Of a stretch of 64,000 nt of DNA, positions 22,998 through 33,914 are shown one piece after another; position 1 is the first letter of the stretch, and the number at the start of each line of letters is the position of its first letter. The notes beneath the pieces are model-generated. The model saw nothing but the letters and a program-made list of their open reading frames with translations, was not told the DNA's origin and ran no database searches. Position numbers and translations under genes: made by a program. Source of the stretch: Cephalotus follicularis (taxonomy: Eukaryota; Streptophyta; Magnoliopsida; Oxalidales; Cephalotaceae); contig BDDD01005232.1 in NCBI GenBank assembly GCA_001972305.1, positions 8,578-72,577 on the forward strand, given 5' to 3'.

Positions 22998-23203
22998 CCA
23001 CATGTTCACGTAAAAAGAATGTTTTAAAATTTATAGCCGCAAGTGCACGGATCATGCAGTAACGGGTCGAACGCAGGGAAACGTAAATTAGTTGTAATCT
23101 ATCCAACCTAGGCGAAGTATACCAAATTTGAGAGTCTATTCCAAGCATAAAAATATCACAAATAATGCATTAAAAACAACACATTTTTATGCTAAACACC
23201 ACA
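22998..23203 (-). mobile_element. 196-bp mini solo LTR in the gag zinc knuckle of element B
   Basis: The insert 23003-23198 begins TGTTCACG, ends GCTAAACA (TG...CA) and is flanked by CCACA at 22998-23002 and 23199-23203. Ignoring it restores the second CX2CX4HX4C knuckle of gag. It contains an 11-bp inverted repeat (AGCATAAAAAT at 23144, complement at 23183). Its short length suggests a TRIM- or SMART-like LTR. The family is not recognised, and the strand is nominal. Confidence 0.75.
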
Positions 23204-24229
23204 CCTCAAGCATTTTCCCATCCTTTTCCAGCATTCGGTCTCATCATGATTCTGACGACCGCAAAAAGTACATCCTCCTGCATTCTGTTGACTGTTTCGG
23301 CTCAGAGTCCTTGATCGTGTGCGTCGAGAACCTCCTTGACCTCTGTTATCGGATCTGGTTGACTTAGCAGGATTATTGCTTCCCTGCCCCTGTGACTGTA
23401 CGACCCTCGATTGATTAGTACGAGTCCGTTCTGCCCTTCTCTCATTTGCGTCAGCCTCCAGAATCATCGCTCTCTCAACGACATCAGCAAAAGTGGTCAG
23501 CTGTAACAACAAAAATTTAGACCTAATGTCTGGTCGAAGGCCTTTCAGGAACCTCCGGATCATCCGTGACTCACCCTCCACGAGATAAGGTGTGTGTCTT
23601 GCCAGCTCCACAAATCTAGTCTGGTACTGAGCTACCGTCATGTCTCCTTGACGTAACTCCATCAATTCTGTCTCCCATCGGTCACGCTCAATCTATGGTA
23701 CATAAGTCTCCAGAAACTCGGACTGAAATCTGTCCCAAGTCCGGTCAAGTCCACGAGCTTCCCATTTTGCTTCAGTTCTTTCCCACCAGTAAGTCGCCTT
23801 GCCCCATAGGCGGTACACAGCAAAATTAAGCTTCTGATCATCAGTGCATTCCAGAACAGCAAATTTTTGCTCCAGGTCTTTCATCCACTGCTCGGCCGTA
23901 GTCGCATTCAGCTCACCATTGAAAGTTGGAGGATTCTGTCTCATGAACCACTCCAGATCTCGGCCAAATCCACCCGCATGACAAGCTTCAGGTGCTTGCT
24001 GATATGTACGGTTAGCCTCGTACATTTGCCGAATCTGTTCCATGTTTGCCGCGTTTGCTTGCATTTACTGTTGAAAGAGATCAGCCATGCGGTCAAAGTG
24101 ACTCCTCTCATCATACACTGGGGGAACATTAACTCCTTCATTCATTGTCGGGTCATTTCCAGGTATCGACGGTGCGTTGACACCTTCGTCGGCTCTACGC
24201 CTTCCTCTTCTTCCTCTTCGGAGATCCAT
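23192..24229 (-). pseudogene. gag of element B
   Basis: Starts at the minus-strand ATG at 24229 (MDLRRGRRGRRRADEG), about 90 bp after the PBS. The gag core runs from FMRQNPPTFNGELNATTAEQW through FAVYRLWGKATYWWE, MTVAQYQTRFVELARHTPYLV and FLKGLRPDIRSKF. A basic linker and a zinc knuckle (CTFCGRQNHDETEC) follow. The second knuckle starts CLRCG and is split by the mini solo LTR; its remainder ([11 protein letters not shown]) is at about 22975-23000. Stops lie near 24065 and 23693. Confidence 0.93.
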
Positions 24230-24319
24230 TCAGTTTCCTATATGGAATGACATAATTATTAGGAAACAATTCACTTAAATTTCTGAGAAACTTATCCCAG
24301 CTTAGCATATATGGAATAT

Positions 24320-24331
24320 GCTCTGATACCA
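24320..24331 (-). other. Primer binding site of element B (iMet)
   Basis: Minus strand TGGTATCAGAGC is an exact initiator-Met site, three bases from the 5' LTR end at 24335. Confidence 0.93.
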
Positions 24332-24334
24332 TGC

Positions 24335-26913
24335 TGTCACACCCCGTTATTCCGTCAAAGACAAGCATATATGGTGATATCAGAAATAAGCATAATAATC
24401 CAGCAATTTCATTAACAATACAAGTACATAAGCGGAAGCAGTTAAAATTGGATTATAAAACATAATTCATCCGCACGCATCCCATACTACGTGCAGGTAC
24501 AATTTAACGATTATCCTTACATAAGGAAACTACAACAGTACGGGGTATGAACCGTTCATTACAATACAAATTACGGTACATCATAACAAAAATAACAACC
24601 TTAAGATAGAAGATAGAAGCTCTCCAAGCTTCAGCAGTGATCTCCGATCGTCCTTGCTTAATCTGAAATTGTAGGGGTTAGCCGTTGTCCTCACTTGGCT
24701 AAGTAGGAAGATAATGCATGTTAAGGAATATATGGATGCAACATGTATGACAGTTTATATGAAAATAACATTTAAATGTGCCAATATATAAGCAATCATG
24801 CCAAGTGGCCATAGACAGTACATATGCAAGAATACCGTACAAGGGTACAATCAATCAATCCAGTGGTTTGTCCGAAGACTAGTATTGGGCATCAAGACAG
24901 CCTACGTCGAGTCACCTAGCTATCACCCCAACTCCGCTGATGATAGAAGGTAAACAGTACTTCCGGCATTAGCGGGCAGTTAACAATCAAGCTCTACATT
25001 GCAGGCTGTTTTGGTGTGTGCTCTAGCCAACTCCTGACACATAGGACCACCTCCGTTAGCCAGTGACATTGCCATCACTCGACTAATCGGCAATATGCAT
25101 AGACAATCAATTTAATCAGTGCAATTACATATATAAATAATATGCAATATCAAAGTGTTTTCTTTAGAAACATATAACATTTCAGTAATCGTACATCTCA
25201 TATGAGGAAACAATATCAATACAATAGTGGTTTCCTGTTTGGGAAACAAAACAGTAGGTGCCTCTCATAGGAGGAAAATCAGTAGTTCTTTTAAACAATA
25301 AGTTTTCATTTGAAAGTGATATTTAATATCATAAATTGTGCATATAGCACATAGTTTGTTCAATCCGTGTAAATATGGAATCAATAGGGTTTGTAACAGT
25401 TACTAGTATATACTAATTAACAGTAGCATATACAGAAACAATAACAAGGACAATAGCAATTCAATTGGGTCCAAACAGGACCTATATCAGTAATTTTACC
25501 CAGGACAGTCGACTGCTCTCAAGAACAGTCGGCTGTTTTGGGTTGAGTAGTCGACTGCTCTATTTGATAGTCGAATGGATGCATTAAGCAATAGACTGTC
25601 ATGAAGAACAATCGACTGCTTCTGCCCAGAAAAGCAGGCAGTAGCAGTTTATGTATTGCAATATCTAATACAAATCCAATCCAACACATGCAATCATACA
25701 GAAATAAACATACATGATATGCATAAAATATCTTCCATAACATATCACTACCCCTACCTCAATAGCTTATCCCAAGATCAATTGGAATGATCTTTCTCTT
25801 TAATATCCAAGCTTTTCACCAACAAAGCTTCCAAATCCAGTAGAATGTAATCTATTCAGTGCATGCATATAGGTTCAGTCATTTGACCAGTATGTTGACT
25901 GGTCATCAGTTACAATTACTACTTCAATAGTAGCCTATTATCAATTCCTTAAGTCTTATCTTCCATTATACCACTTTCTCTTTGAACTCTATGTCAAGTC
26001 TTCCAATTTCGGATTTATTGAACTTAACTTGTTGACAGAAGGTATATATATATATCAGTAAGTTTATGAAAACTAACAACAATTCGAATTAGAGGTCATA
26101 ATCTCCACTAAGCTTCATGTCCATAATTCTTACTCCTTTTCATTACCATTTCAAATTCAATTCAAGAGATTGTTATCCTTAACTGTCTAACAGAGGATAA
26201 CTACCTTCCTAGTTACAGTACTACTTAAGCAGGGAGTTCGAATTGGAACTTACCAGGAGGAGTCCCAAGCTTCCAAGTCCCCTTTTGCACTCTAAGTTTT
26301 CAATTCCCACTTTGAGCTCTAATCCATCAACATGCAAGCTCCAATGATTTTCCAGCCACTCTCCTCAATCTCCAGTGTTTTCCTAGCACACATACACAGC
26401 TCTAACAGCTGATATAAGGCTTTGAATTTTCCAGGTCCATTACTCACTCTTCTCCCATTTCCTTCTCTCTCTCACATGCATCCCTCTTTCTCACCTTTCT
26501 CTCTTCACTTTTCAGTTTGCAGGTTGCAAGTGGAACAGAAGACATGCAGGGCACTTCCCTTGCATGTTATGGCAGCTGGTGACATGCATTTCGCATGCAT
26601 GCCACATTTAAAACACTTGGCATCACTGTCTCTGCGCCTACCGGGCGCCTAATCTGCATCATTCCAGTCGACTGTCTTCAACTTCCAGTCGACAGCCCAC
26701 TCACGCCTCAGACAGTCGTTTGTTCCCCTGTGGCAGTCGGCTATCGATGGCTGTTTTAGGGTTTCTTAAGTTTTATACTTCACCAATTGTACATCCATTC
26801 ATCCCAAGCAATTACCAATCACAATTTATAATAATTGGACATTAAATTCAAATGAGTGCACATTTTATTAATTAATATTACAATGTACACGAATTGAATT
26901 TGCGGTTATTACA
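24335..26913 (-). repeat. 5' LTR of element B (2579 bp)
   Basis: Nearly identical to 14512-17096; a short deletion near 24898 (relative to about 15075) is one of the few length differences. The TCTCA duplication follows at 26914. Confidence 0.95.
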
Positions 26914-26918
26914 TCTCA
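26914..26918. repeat. Right target-site duplication of nested gypsy B (TCTCA)
   Basis: Identical to 14507-14511. Confidence 0.95.
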
Positions 26919-26948
26919 CCTCTCCCGAAACACTCCTACTGATATCTA

Positions 26949-28110
26949 TGGCTTCCAAGAAGAGGAAAAGCGTCGAAACTTCCAAGAATGTGAGAACCTC
27001 AAATCCTGTTATGAATTTTGACGATGATCTCTTTCTCTCCAAAGAAAATGAACAAAGGTATCACTCTGTACTAAATTCTTTCAAGCTTCACAATGAAAAA
27101 TGGTTAGATAAGGACATTTTTGTAAGCAATATTGCATCCATTAATTCTTGGCTAGAAAATATGGGTTGGTTTTATTTTTTGTTCTCATCCCACAATATTT
27201 ACCCTAGGTTAGTCAAAATTTTTATGCAAACCTAGAGAAAACTACCACTTGTGTTGCTAAATCCTTCATTCTTGGCAACCATGTCAAAATTTCTCCTGAA
27301 ATCATTGCCAAAACATTAGGAATTCGTTGTTCCGGCATCACTAATTTTATTGACATAGAAAAACTGGATGCTTTAGAAATTTGTCTAGAAAGGTCCGATT
27401 TCAATCCTCTCATGACTGTCACTAGTAGTCACCTCCCAATAGCCAGTCGCATTCTCTTACTGATTGTTACAAACACTTTGTTACCTAGAGAATGCTCGCA
27501 CACTTTACCATTCGAGCGAGACCTCAAACTAGTGGCATGTATCAAAAATGGCACTCTAGTTAACCTTCCTTATCTCATCATTAACCACATGCTATCTAGA
27601 CCAAACCACATTCCATATCATATGCTTATTAGTAGGATTCTAGCTTCTTTAAATATTGATATAGCGGATGAGCACCATGTTAAACCCCAAACCAAGCAAT
27701 TCATAAACAAAGCCGGACTTAAAAGTTGCAATATTAAATTTGAAGAAGGATTATGGGTGGAGCAACAAGTGGCAAGGAGAGCCCCTGTGAGGGAACTGGG
27801 TGTTAGAATTGGTGGTGATGGTGACGTGGTAGAAGAAGAAGAAGATGACGAGCGACATCAGTTTGAAATGAGGCTGAAGATTGCTGGAGAGAGTAGTAGC
27901 GGAGGTAGTAGATCTACCTTGGATTCACTCCAAGCAAGGATGAATTTGGATCAAGCGAACATTGACCACATTCGAGGAATAGTGGATCAAATTTATGATA
28001 ATCAAGTCACTCTCATGACTCATCTTGATACACAATATGCACAAATGGCTCAAGTAATCCAAATGCTTCAAAATGCCTATCCACAGCATCGTCCTCCCGG
28101 ATCCTCTTAA
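26949..28110 (+). pseudogene. Env-like ORF3 of the Sirevirus element
   Basis: Starts MASKKRKSVET at 26949, about 35 bp right of the nested gypsy. It is the extra ORF found downstream of pol in SIRE-type elements and belongs, as far as I recognise, to the family annotated as putative plant transposon protein domain; its function is unknown. A single extra base near 27225 shifts the frame, and the second frame runs to the stop at 28110. The C-terminal part has an acidic run (VEEEEDDE) and a Q/I/L/M-rich stretch (SLQARMNLDQANIDHIRGIV ... QMAQVIQMLQ) that looks like a coiled coil. No convincing signal peptide or membrane anchor is visible. Confidence 0.8.
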
Positions 28111-28513
28111 GCAATATAACATTCATATCATGTTTATTTTTTTTGAAATGAACTTGTAGTTTGATTATGAAATGTTTGATTATGAATTGTACTTGTTTTA
28201 TAATTTGGCTCAATTCTCTCTTCATATTCCTAGCATGCCTAAATAGCCATTGTGTATATGTGATGATGTTTCCTTCATACATATGCTTATAATTGCTTTT
28301 CTCTAACTCATCGATCTCTACATTGATATACAAATGTTAAGGGGGAGGTTTGATGCTTAAACACATGTTTAGGTTAAGGGGGAGCTTCGTTATCTTTTTG
28401 TTGTTTGACAAAAAGGGGAGACTTATACGAGTTATACGAATTTTGAAGAGATATGAAAGTTATCTCTTACAAACAAAAAAAAGGGGGAGAGTCACAAGGG
28501 GGAGAGTAGGGAG
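28111..28513 (+). other. Multiple polypurine tract region of the Sirevirus element
   Basis: Five purine blocks of the type GGGGGAG or GGGGAGA (about 28340, 28378, 28416, 28482, 28499) precede the point where the 3' LTR should start. Multiple polypurine tracts are a known Sirevirus feature. The expected TGTTGG LTR start is absent; a gypsy LTR (TGTCACACCCC) begins at 28514 instead. Confidence 0.8.
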
Positions 28514-29109
28514 TGTCACACCCCGTTTTCCTATAACCAGTATATAGTAATGGCAATCAAACATGAATATTCAGCTTACACAAAATGGTAAAATTTGAAA
28601 CTTTTCATAACAGTTGGTATCTTGCGGAAGCATTATTATATAAGCCGAAATAACAACCGTAACATGGATCCCATACTACATGTTACTACAATACTTAATC
28701 AAATACAATACTTCATTGTTAACTGCCAATGAACAGAGCGTGATCATAACGTTATCCATTAACAACACAAAACAAGTAAACTAAAAGTACGGTGTACAAC
28801 CACCATTTAATACAGAACCAGTTCAGCAACATCCAAAATGTAATATCCCCTTTTTCCGTATAGAATTTTTGGGCTTTTCGATCTGTTTCGTTTGGGCTGT
28901 CGATTGATTTTTGGTTTGTGGACTGCCCGTTTTTCGGTTTGTTTTGCTTTTGGCTAGGCTAACCGGGTTTTGGTCTTAGCCCATTGGGTTTTGATATTTT
29001 GTGTCTATGAATTAATAAATTTTTTTTTGGCTTTTTATTTTTTTGGTGTTAAAACCTATTTTGAGCATTTTTACAAAAAGAAAACCTATTGTGTGTTAAA
29101 ACTTGTATT

Positions 29110-29720
29110 TCTCTCCCACACTTTCTCTCTCCCTCTCTCTCTCTCCCGACCATCTCTCTCTCTCCCGTTCTCTCTCACCTCTCACCCTCGGTCACCGGCA
29201 TCGGCACCGATTTGGCGTCGGCGAAGGGCACCGTTCGAACCCCCGTGACGTCCTGAGTCCACCGGTCCCAACCCCTGCAACGGCCGACGTCTCTACCGGC
29301 GTGCGCGGCGTCTTCTCTTCCCGGAACTGTTTGGCGTCGATTCTCTCTCTCCGATGATCGGCACGACAAGCCAGTCACATATTCGGTATCCTGGCTTCGA
29401 GAGGAAGCGAACCTGACCGGCCTCGACCCTTGGCGACGCCGGAAAAGCAGATCGGCGCAAGTCAAGCCGTGGTCAAAAGGCGTTCGTTCCGGCCAAACGC
29501 GACGGTTTCAAGCCAAACGCGCCATGGATTCATGATCACCGGCCTCAAACGGTCCAGATCGACCCTCCTCTGTTATTGACCAGCGACGCGTGACAGTCAC
29601 GCGTCGGCATCGGTGGCGCGTGAGCCCACGCGCGGCCAGTCTCCGGCGACATTTTTTTTGGACAGTTTTCGACTCCGCTCTTCTCGTAGGTGTGATCCGC
29701 TCCGGTTCCGCGATGTGATT
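29110..29720 (+). other. CT-rich and GC-rich leader segment within LTR D
   Basis: A (CT)n-rich stretch is followed by about 500 bp that is much richer in G+C and CpG than any neighbouring sequence. It is likely the transcribed leader of the LTR. Short ORFs here have no recognisable domain. Confidence 0.55.
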
Positions 29721-30117
29721 ATGACTCTGTGCCCTGTTTCGACTGCTTTCGGTAAACTCTGAACCTTACTCCGTTACATTCTGTTTTCGATTGAATTATG
29801 TATTTATGTAATCGTTTTACGGTATTATGAGTTGAACTAGTATTATGATTCGAAAATGGACGAATTGGACAAATTGGACTTACCTTAGTGAATTCGACAA
29901 TATGTTTAGATGAGACTTCGGTAAATTGGACGTAATAAACCTATCATTATGTTATATGGTCATGATTAGTGTACAATGACCCATGAGTTGAGGTTTGATT
30001 TTATTTCAAGTCTTTATGAGAACGATTTTATTTCTGATAGATGTTTGCAACAACCGAGGAATGGTCTAGAGAAGTCTCGATTTATATTCTTGAGGTTGTT
30101 TTTGGTGATCGCATGAG

Positions 30118-30870
30118 GTACGGATTTTTCGTTCCTTCATACACTCCTACTGTTTTATAGTAAAAGAATAGTTTTACATTGTGGATAACGTACGAATTTT
30201 CCGCTCTTTGGCTATCTGATATTATTGGTACTATCCCGTTCCACTTTTATGATTATGGTACGGATCTTCGTTCTTTGATACACTTTGGTGATTTTATACA
30301 AATAAATCCGTTATATGTTTTTGTGAAAATGTACGGATTTCTATGGTTCATTGGCTATCTGATTATCGAACTAAAATCAGTTTTATGTTATGTTCTCGTT
30401 TTATAGATTTCGTTACGTTTTGTGATATGTTTCGGAAATAAAGTACGGATGCTTTCGTTCTTTGGCTATCCTTTTGGTTTGATCGTAATAAATTCAGTTT
30501 CTATTTTGGAAGTACGGATCCTATCATTCTTGAGTTATCCGATTTATTTGAAATGAACCCAGTTTTATAAGTATGTTCCTTTGGATTTTATGAACTTTGT
30601 TATGTTTTGGGTTTTGACACGTTCTGGAACTAAAGTCTGTTTTGACATTTTTGCGAAATTAAATGTTCTGACTTTACATATGCTCAGTTATGATTTGTTT
30701 ATGAAACGCTATGCAATCATCTCTTTTATGGTGAATTAAAATGAGTTGATTTCTGATTGTGAAAACGTTCGGATTTCTTCGTTTTTGGGCCATTATCCTC
30801 CGATTTTATTAAAATAAGGGTTATTTTACTTTAAAGAATAAAGTACGGATTCTTCGTTCTTTGACATATT
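30118..30870 (+). repeat. Dispersed GTACGGAT...TCGTTCTTTGG repeats in LTR D
   Basis: About eight imperfect copies (near 30118, 30190, 30256, 30331, 30441, 30512, 30766, 30842). Each is about 25-35 bp long and separated by 35-250 bp of AT-rich sequence. Confidence 0.8.
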
Positions 30871-33479
30871 CTTACTGTTTCAAAACCGTTGAGATTTAAA
30901 TACAGATTCTGATTTTGATATTACTTTGGTTTATGAATTCCGTCTGTTTGGGTTTTTGAAAATAAAGTCCTTTGATATTTTGTGAAGTAAATATCCTGAT
31001 TTTCCGAAAATCAGTTATAATGTATTTACAAATGATATGTGATCATCTAATCGTTGTGGAATTAGATGAGTTGATTTTTGCTAAATATGAAAGTATGTGA
31101 AACTTTGTCGTTGAATACGAATTTTAATAATGGTTTGGGAAACGTCTTATTTGAAAATGATTTGATGAAATCATATTTTTTTTTGAAAATGGTAAAATAC
31201 TGAGCTATTATATCCACCTATGGGGGTGCCATAGGCATGCTGTGGGCCTGGCATGGGGGCATGACACTTTCCGTAACGGTGTGATTCGTTTACGGCGTCT
31301 CTCAAGGATATCCGTAGATCGGATTTGGGATAGAGGCGTATAGATCGATCTTAGTTATATGTTATTGGGATATGTTTTGGGATATGGGAATTGTATGTGT
31401 AGTGCCGTACACTGCAATTCCATTTGGCAATGTGGGTATCGCGGGCCCCTTGCTACTATATGATATGTTATGGGTTTTGGTGCTCAGTTATGGAACATAT
31501 GTTTTAGGAAAGATATGCTTTATGTTTTCAAAGTATGGAACTTATGTTTTGAAAGTTTTCGTGTATGTTTTGAAAGTTATGATCCGTTGTTTTGAAAAGG
31601 TACACTTTACGGTTTCAAGTTATGGACTTGTTTTATATATTTTGCCGTGGGCAATTGCAAAGTAAGTTTAAACTATTTTATTGCTTAAGATTTCTGATTT
31701 GAACTAACTTTGAAATCTTACTGCTTTTAAATTATCGTTTAACGTTTACTGCTTTATTTTGTTCCGTAATCTGTTTGTTTTGTATTGATCAAAAACTGTT
31801 TTCTTTTGTTCCGTAAACTGTTCTTTTCTGTTTCGTAAAGTGTTTCGTTTCATAAAATGTTTTGTATCATATCGTGCTTGTTTCAGATACTGTATTGAGC
31901 ATGATATTGTTTTGTTTCGGATACTGCTTCGTTTTGGTAAACTGCTTTATTTCAGATACAGTTTTGGTTTCGCTCTGTTATGATTCGTAACTGATCTGTT
32001 ATGATTCGTAACTGTTCTGTTTTGATTCGTATCTGTTTTGATTCGTAATTATGTTGTTTCGTAATTGATTTGTTTCATAACTATTCGTAAACTGTTTTAT
32101 GATTCTATATCCGTACTGAGGTTTGCTCAGCCGCATTTTTGTTTTCCATGCGGCAGGTTTTTCAGGGACAGCAGGGGCAAGTGTGATGAGAGAGTTACCC
32201 TATGTCAGAGGATCATCTAGGAGTTTGATCTGGTTATGTTTTTAGTGGTGTTATGGTCGTGTATAGGCCAGTTATCTGAACAGCATGGTGATTTTTGGAT
32301 GATGACAATTTTGATTTATGATAAAGTTTTCAGATTATGTTTTTGATTCAGTTTATGTTCATGATGATACATGTTTTCAGACTTTTAGAACCACCAAGTA
32401 TTGATGATGATTAAGATTAAAATCTTTGATATGTTTCAGTTCAGTTTTGTGTGACACACCGATCCCGAATCGGGAGTGATCCCGGTTCCGAATCGGGGGT
32501 GTTACACAAAAGATTACAATCCCAAATAAAGACATTATTACAACTTATTCCTGATCCATGCTGATCCATATCCAGTCAACTGTATCAATCTGAAATTGTA
32601 GGGGGTTAGCTTTTGTCCTTACTCGGCTAAGTATAAATGCAATTCAGGATCAATATTAATGCATGGCATGTAATGGATGCACAGCGATGCAATACGATAA
32701 ATGTAACAGTATGTACATATGTAAATATATATGTGTATAACAACAGTACAGTTGCAACTTGGCCAGGGCTACATTAACCCAGTTACAGTAATGTCCACAA
32801 GGACCAGTCACAATAAGTCCACAAAGGGACCAATCAACAGTCAGTCAGTACGAACGAACGACGCCAACTGCTGGCCCCACGTCTCACTCTTACCTCAGTC
32901 CCGTCTCCGGAAAACCCAAAGCAAGCCAACAGTACAGTGAGTTACCCTGCCAACTTCTGGCTTCTATGTCAACCCGTACAGTGAGTTACCCTGCCAACTC
33001 TTGGCTCCTAGGTCAACCCTGCCATTAGCCATCGCTGGCAACCTCTGCCGCACAGCTAGTACAGTGGAAACACAAACATAGTCCAAACATAAAGTAGTCA
33101 TAGTACAGTTCAAGCAATTATGATAGTAATCACTTGGTCAAAATACAACATTTTACTTCAAGTCATTTTAAAAGTCATAACACTTGAATCCATGCATTTT
33201 CATTGTATAGAAAATACTTTCAGACATTTCACAGTATTGGAAATCATTTTCCAGTCATTCGAAAATATGCATTTGTCAAATATATATTGTCAAACCAAAT
33301 AATGATTCATTCAAAATCATACCGGTATTTCTAAAATAATTAAACGATTTAGAAATCAGTTACAGTCAATCCACAGTCAATTAACAGTACAATATGCAAT
33401 GCAAACACATGTTCTAATGCATATAAACTCAATTTGGGATCATCGTGCATCATCTAAGCAAAAATTATCCAAACAGCAC

Positions 33480-33680
33480 GTTAAAGCATCAACGTTTATC
33501 CCATGGGCGTCGACGCTTATGTCCTCTAAGCGTCGGTGCTCGATACCTAGCGTTAGCGCCCTCCAGTGCGTTAAGCGTCGATGTTCATTACTTAGGCATC
33601 GACGTTATGATATGCATTCAGTAATAAAATTGCACTTTACAGTCCAAAGCGTCGACGCCTATACCGTGAGCGTCGATGGT
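33480..33680. repeat. Palindrome cluster (GCGTCGACGC type) in LTR C
   Basis: GCGTCGACGC at about 33507 and 33649, with decayed versions (AAGCGTCGGTGCT, AAGCGTCGATGTT, GGCATCGACGTT, GAGCGTCGATGG) at intervals of 20-50 bp. The centre TCGA is retained in most. Confidence 0.85.
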
Positions 33681-33914
33681 TTTGTGCCCAGAAATGTTGT
33701 TCCCTTCGTCCAACATAATCGGTACAGTTCAAGCTCAATAAATGTGTAACGCCCGATATTTTCTTGAATGTAATATTTCCATTTATGATGTAATCATTAA
33801 TCTTGATTTAATGAGAATGTTGAACTTTGGACTCAAAAGATGCTTACAAACCCTAGTTATGGTCTTGGAATTGGAATGTGTATGTTAAAGCTTGAAACGG
33901 CGCTGTTTTGTCCA

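Larger units (their letters stand above)
14512..26913 (-). mobile_element. Nested Ty3/gypsy element B (12.4 kb, Tekay-like chromovirus)
   Basis: Complete at both ends: LTRs 14512-17096 and 24335-26913, a polypurine tract at 17097, a PBS at 24320 and a perfect TCTCA duplication. On the minus strand the order is gag, protease, RT, (RNase H deleted), integrase with chromodomain-like tail. It holds two further insertions: a solo LTR at 18444-21168 and a mini solo LTR at 23003-23198. The two LTRs look about 97% identical by eye, and most differences are C/T transitions, so insertion was fairly recent. Confidence 0.96.
7901..28513 (+). mobile_element. Sirevirus-type (SIRE/Maximus) Ty1/copia retrotransposon, interrupted, 3' LTR missing
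   Basis: Order: 5' LTR 7901-9230, PBS, gag with two zinc knuckles, protease, integrase, RT, RNase H, spacer, env-like ORF3 with a C-terminal coiled-coil-like segment, and a run of GGGGGAG polypurine blocks. Copia order (integrase before RT), an ORF after pol and multiple polypurine tracts are recognised Sirevirus traits. A gypsy element is inserted at 14512-26913, and another gypsy LTR lies at 28514 just after the polypurine region. No matching 3' LTR occurs further right in the window. Confidence 0.92.
28834..32511 (+). mobile_element. Solo LTR D (3668 bp) with CAAAA duplication
   Basis: The LTR spans 28839-32506: starts TGTAATATCCCC, ends GGGGGTGTTACA, flanked by CAAAA at 28834-28838 and 32507-32511. 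No PBS or coding domain is inside, so it is a solo LTR of a large-LTR gypsy family. Contents: a CT-rich then GC-rich leader (about 29110-29720), about eight spaced GTACGGAT-type repeats (30118-30870), runs of TTTCGTAACTGTT-like repeats (31790-32100) and a small terminal repeat CCGAATCGGG (32464, 32488). Confidence 0.93.
28514..33744 (-). mobile_element. Gypsy LTR C (split, truncated)
   Basis: Two pieces, 28514-28838 and 32512-33744, are rejoined by removing the solo LTR between them. The left end TGTCACACCCCG is the minus-strand LTR terminus. The segment near 32600 (GTAGGGGGTTAGC ... GGCTAAGTA) matches a conserved stretch of LTR B, so it is the same broad family. It stops at 33744 inside its palindrome cluster, where another LTR starts head-to-head; no TTACA-type end is present. 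Confidence 0.8.

Noticed and set aside
28970..29465. Overlapping ORFs on both strands in the GC-rich leader
   Set aside because: CT- and GC-rich sequence gives long frames by chance; translations are low complexity with no domain.
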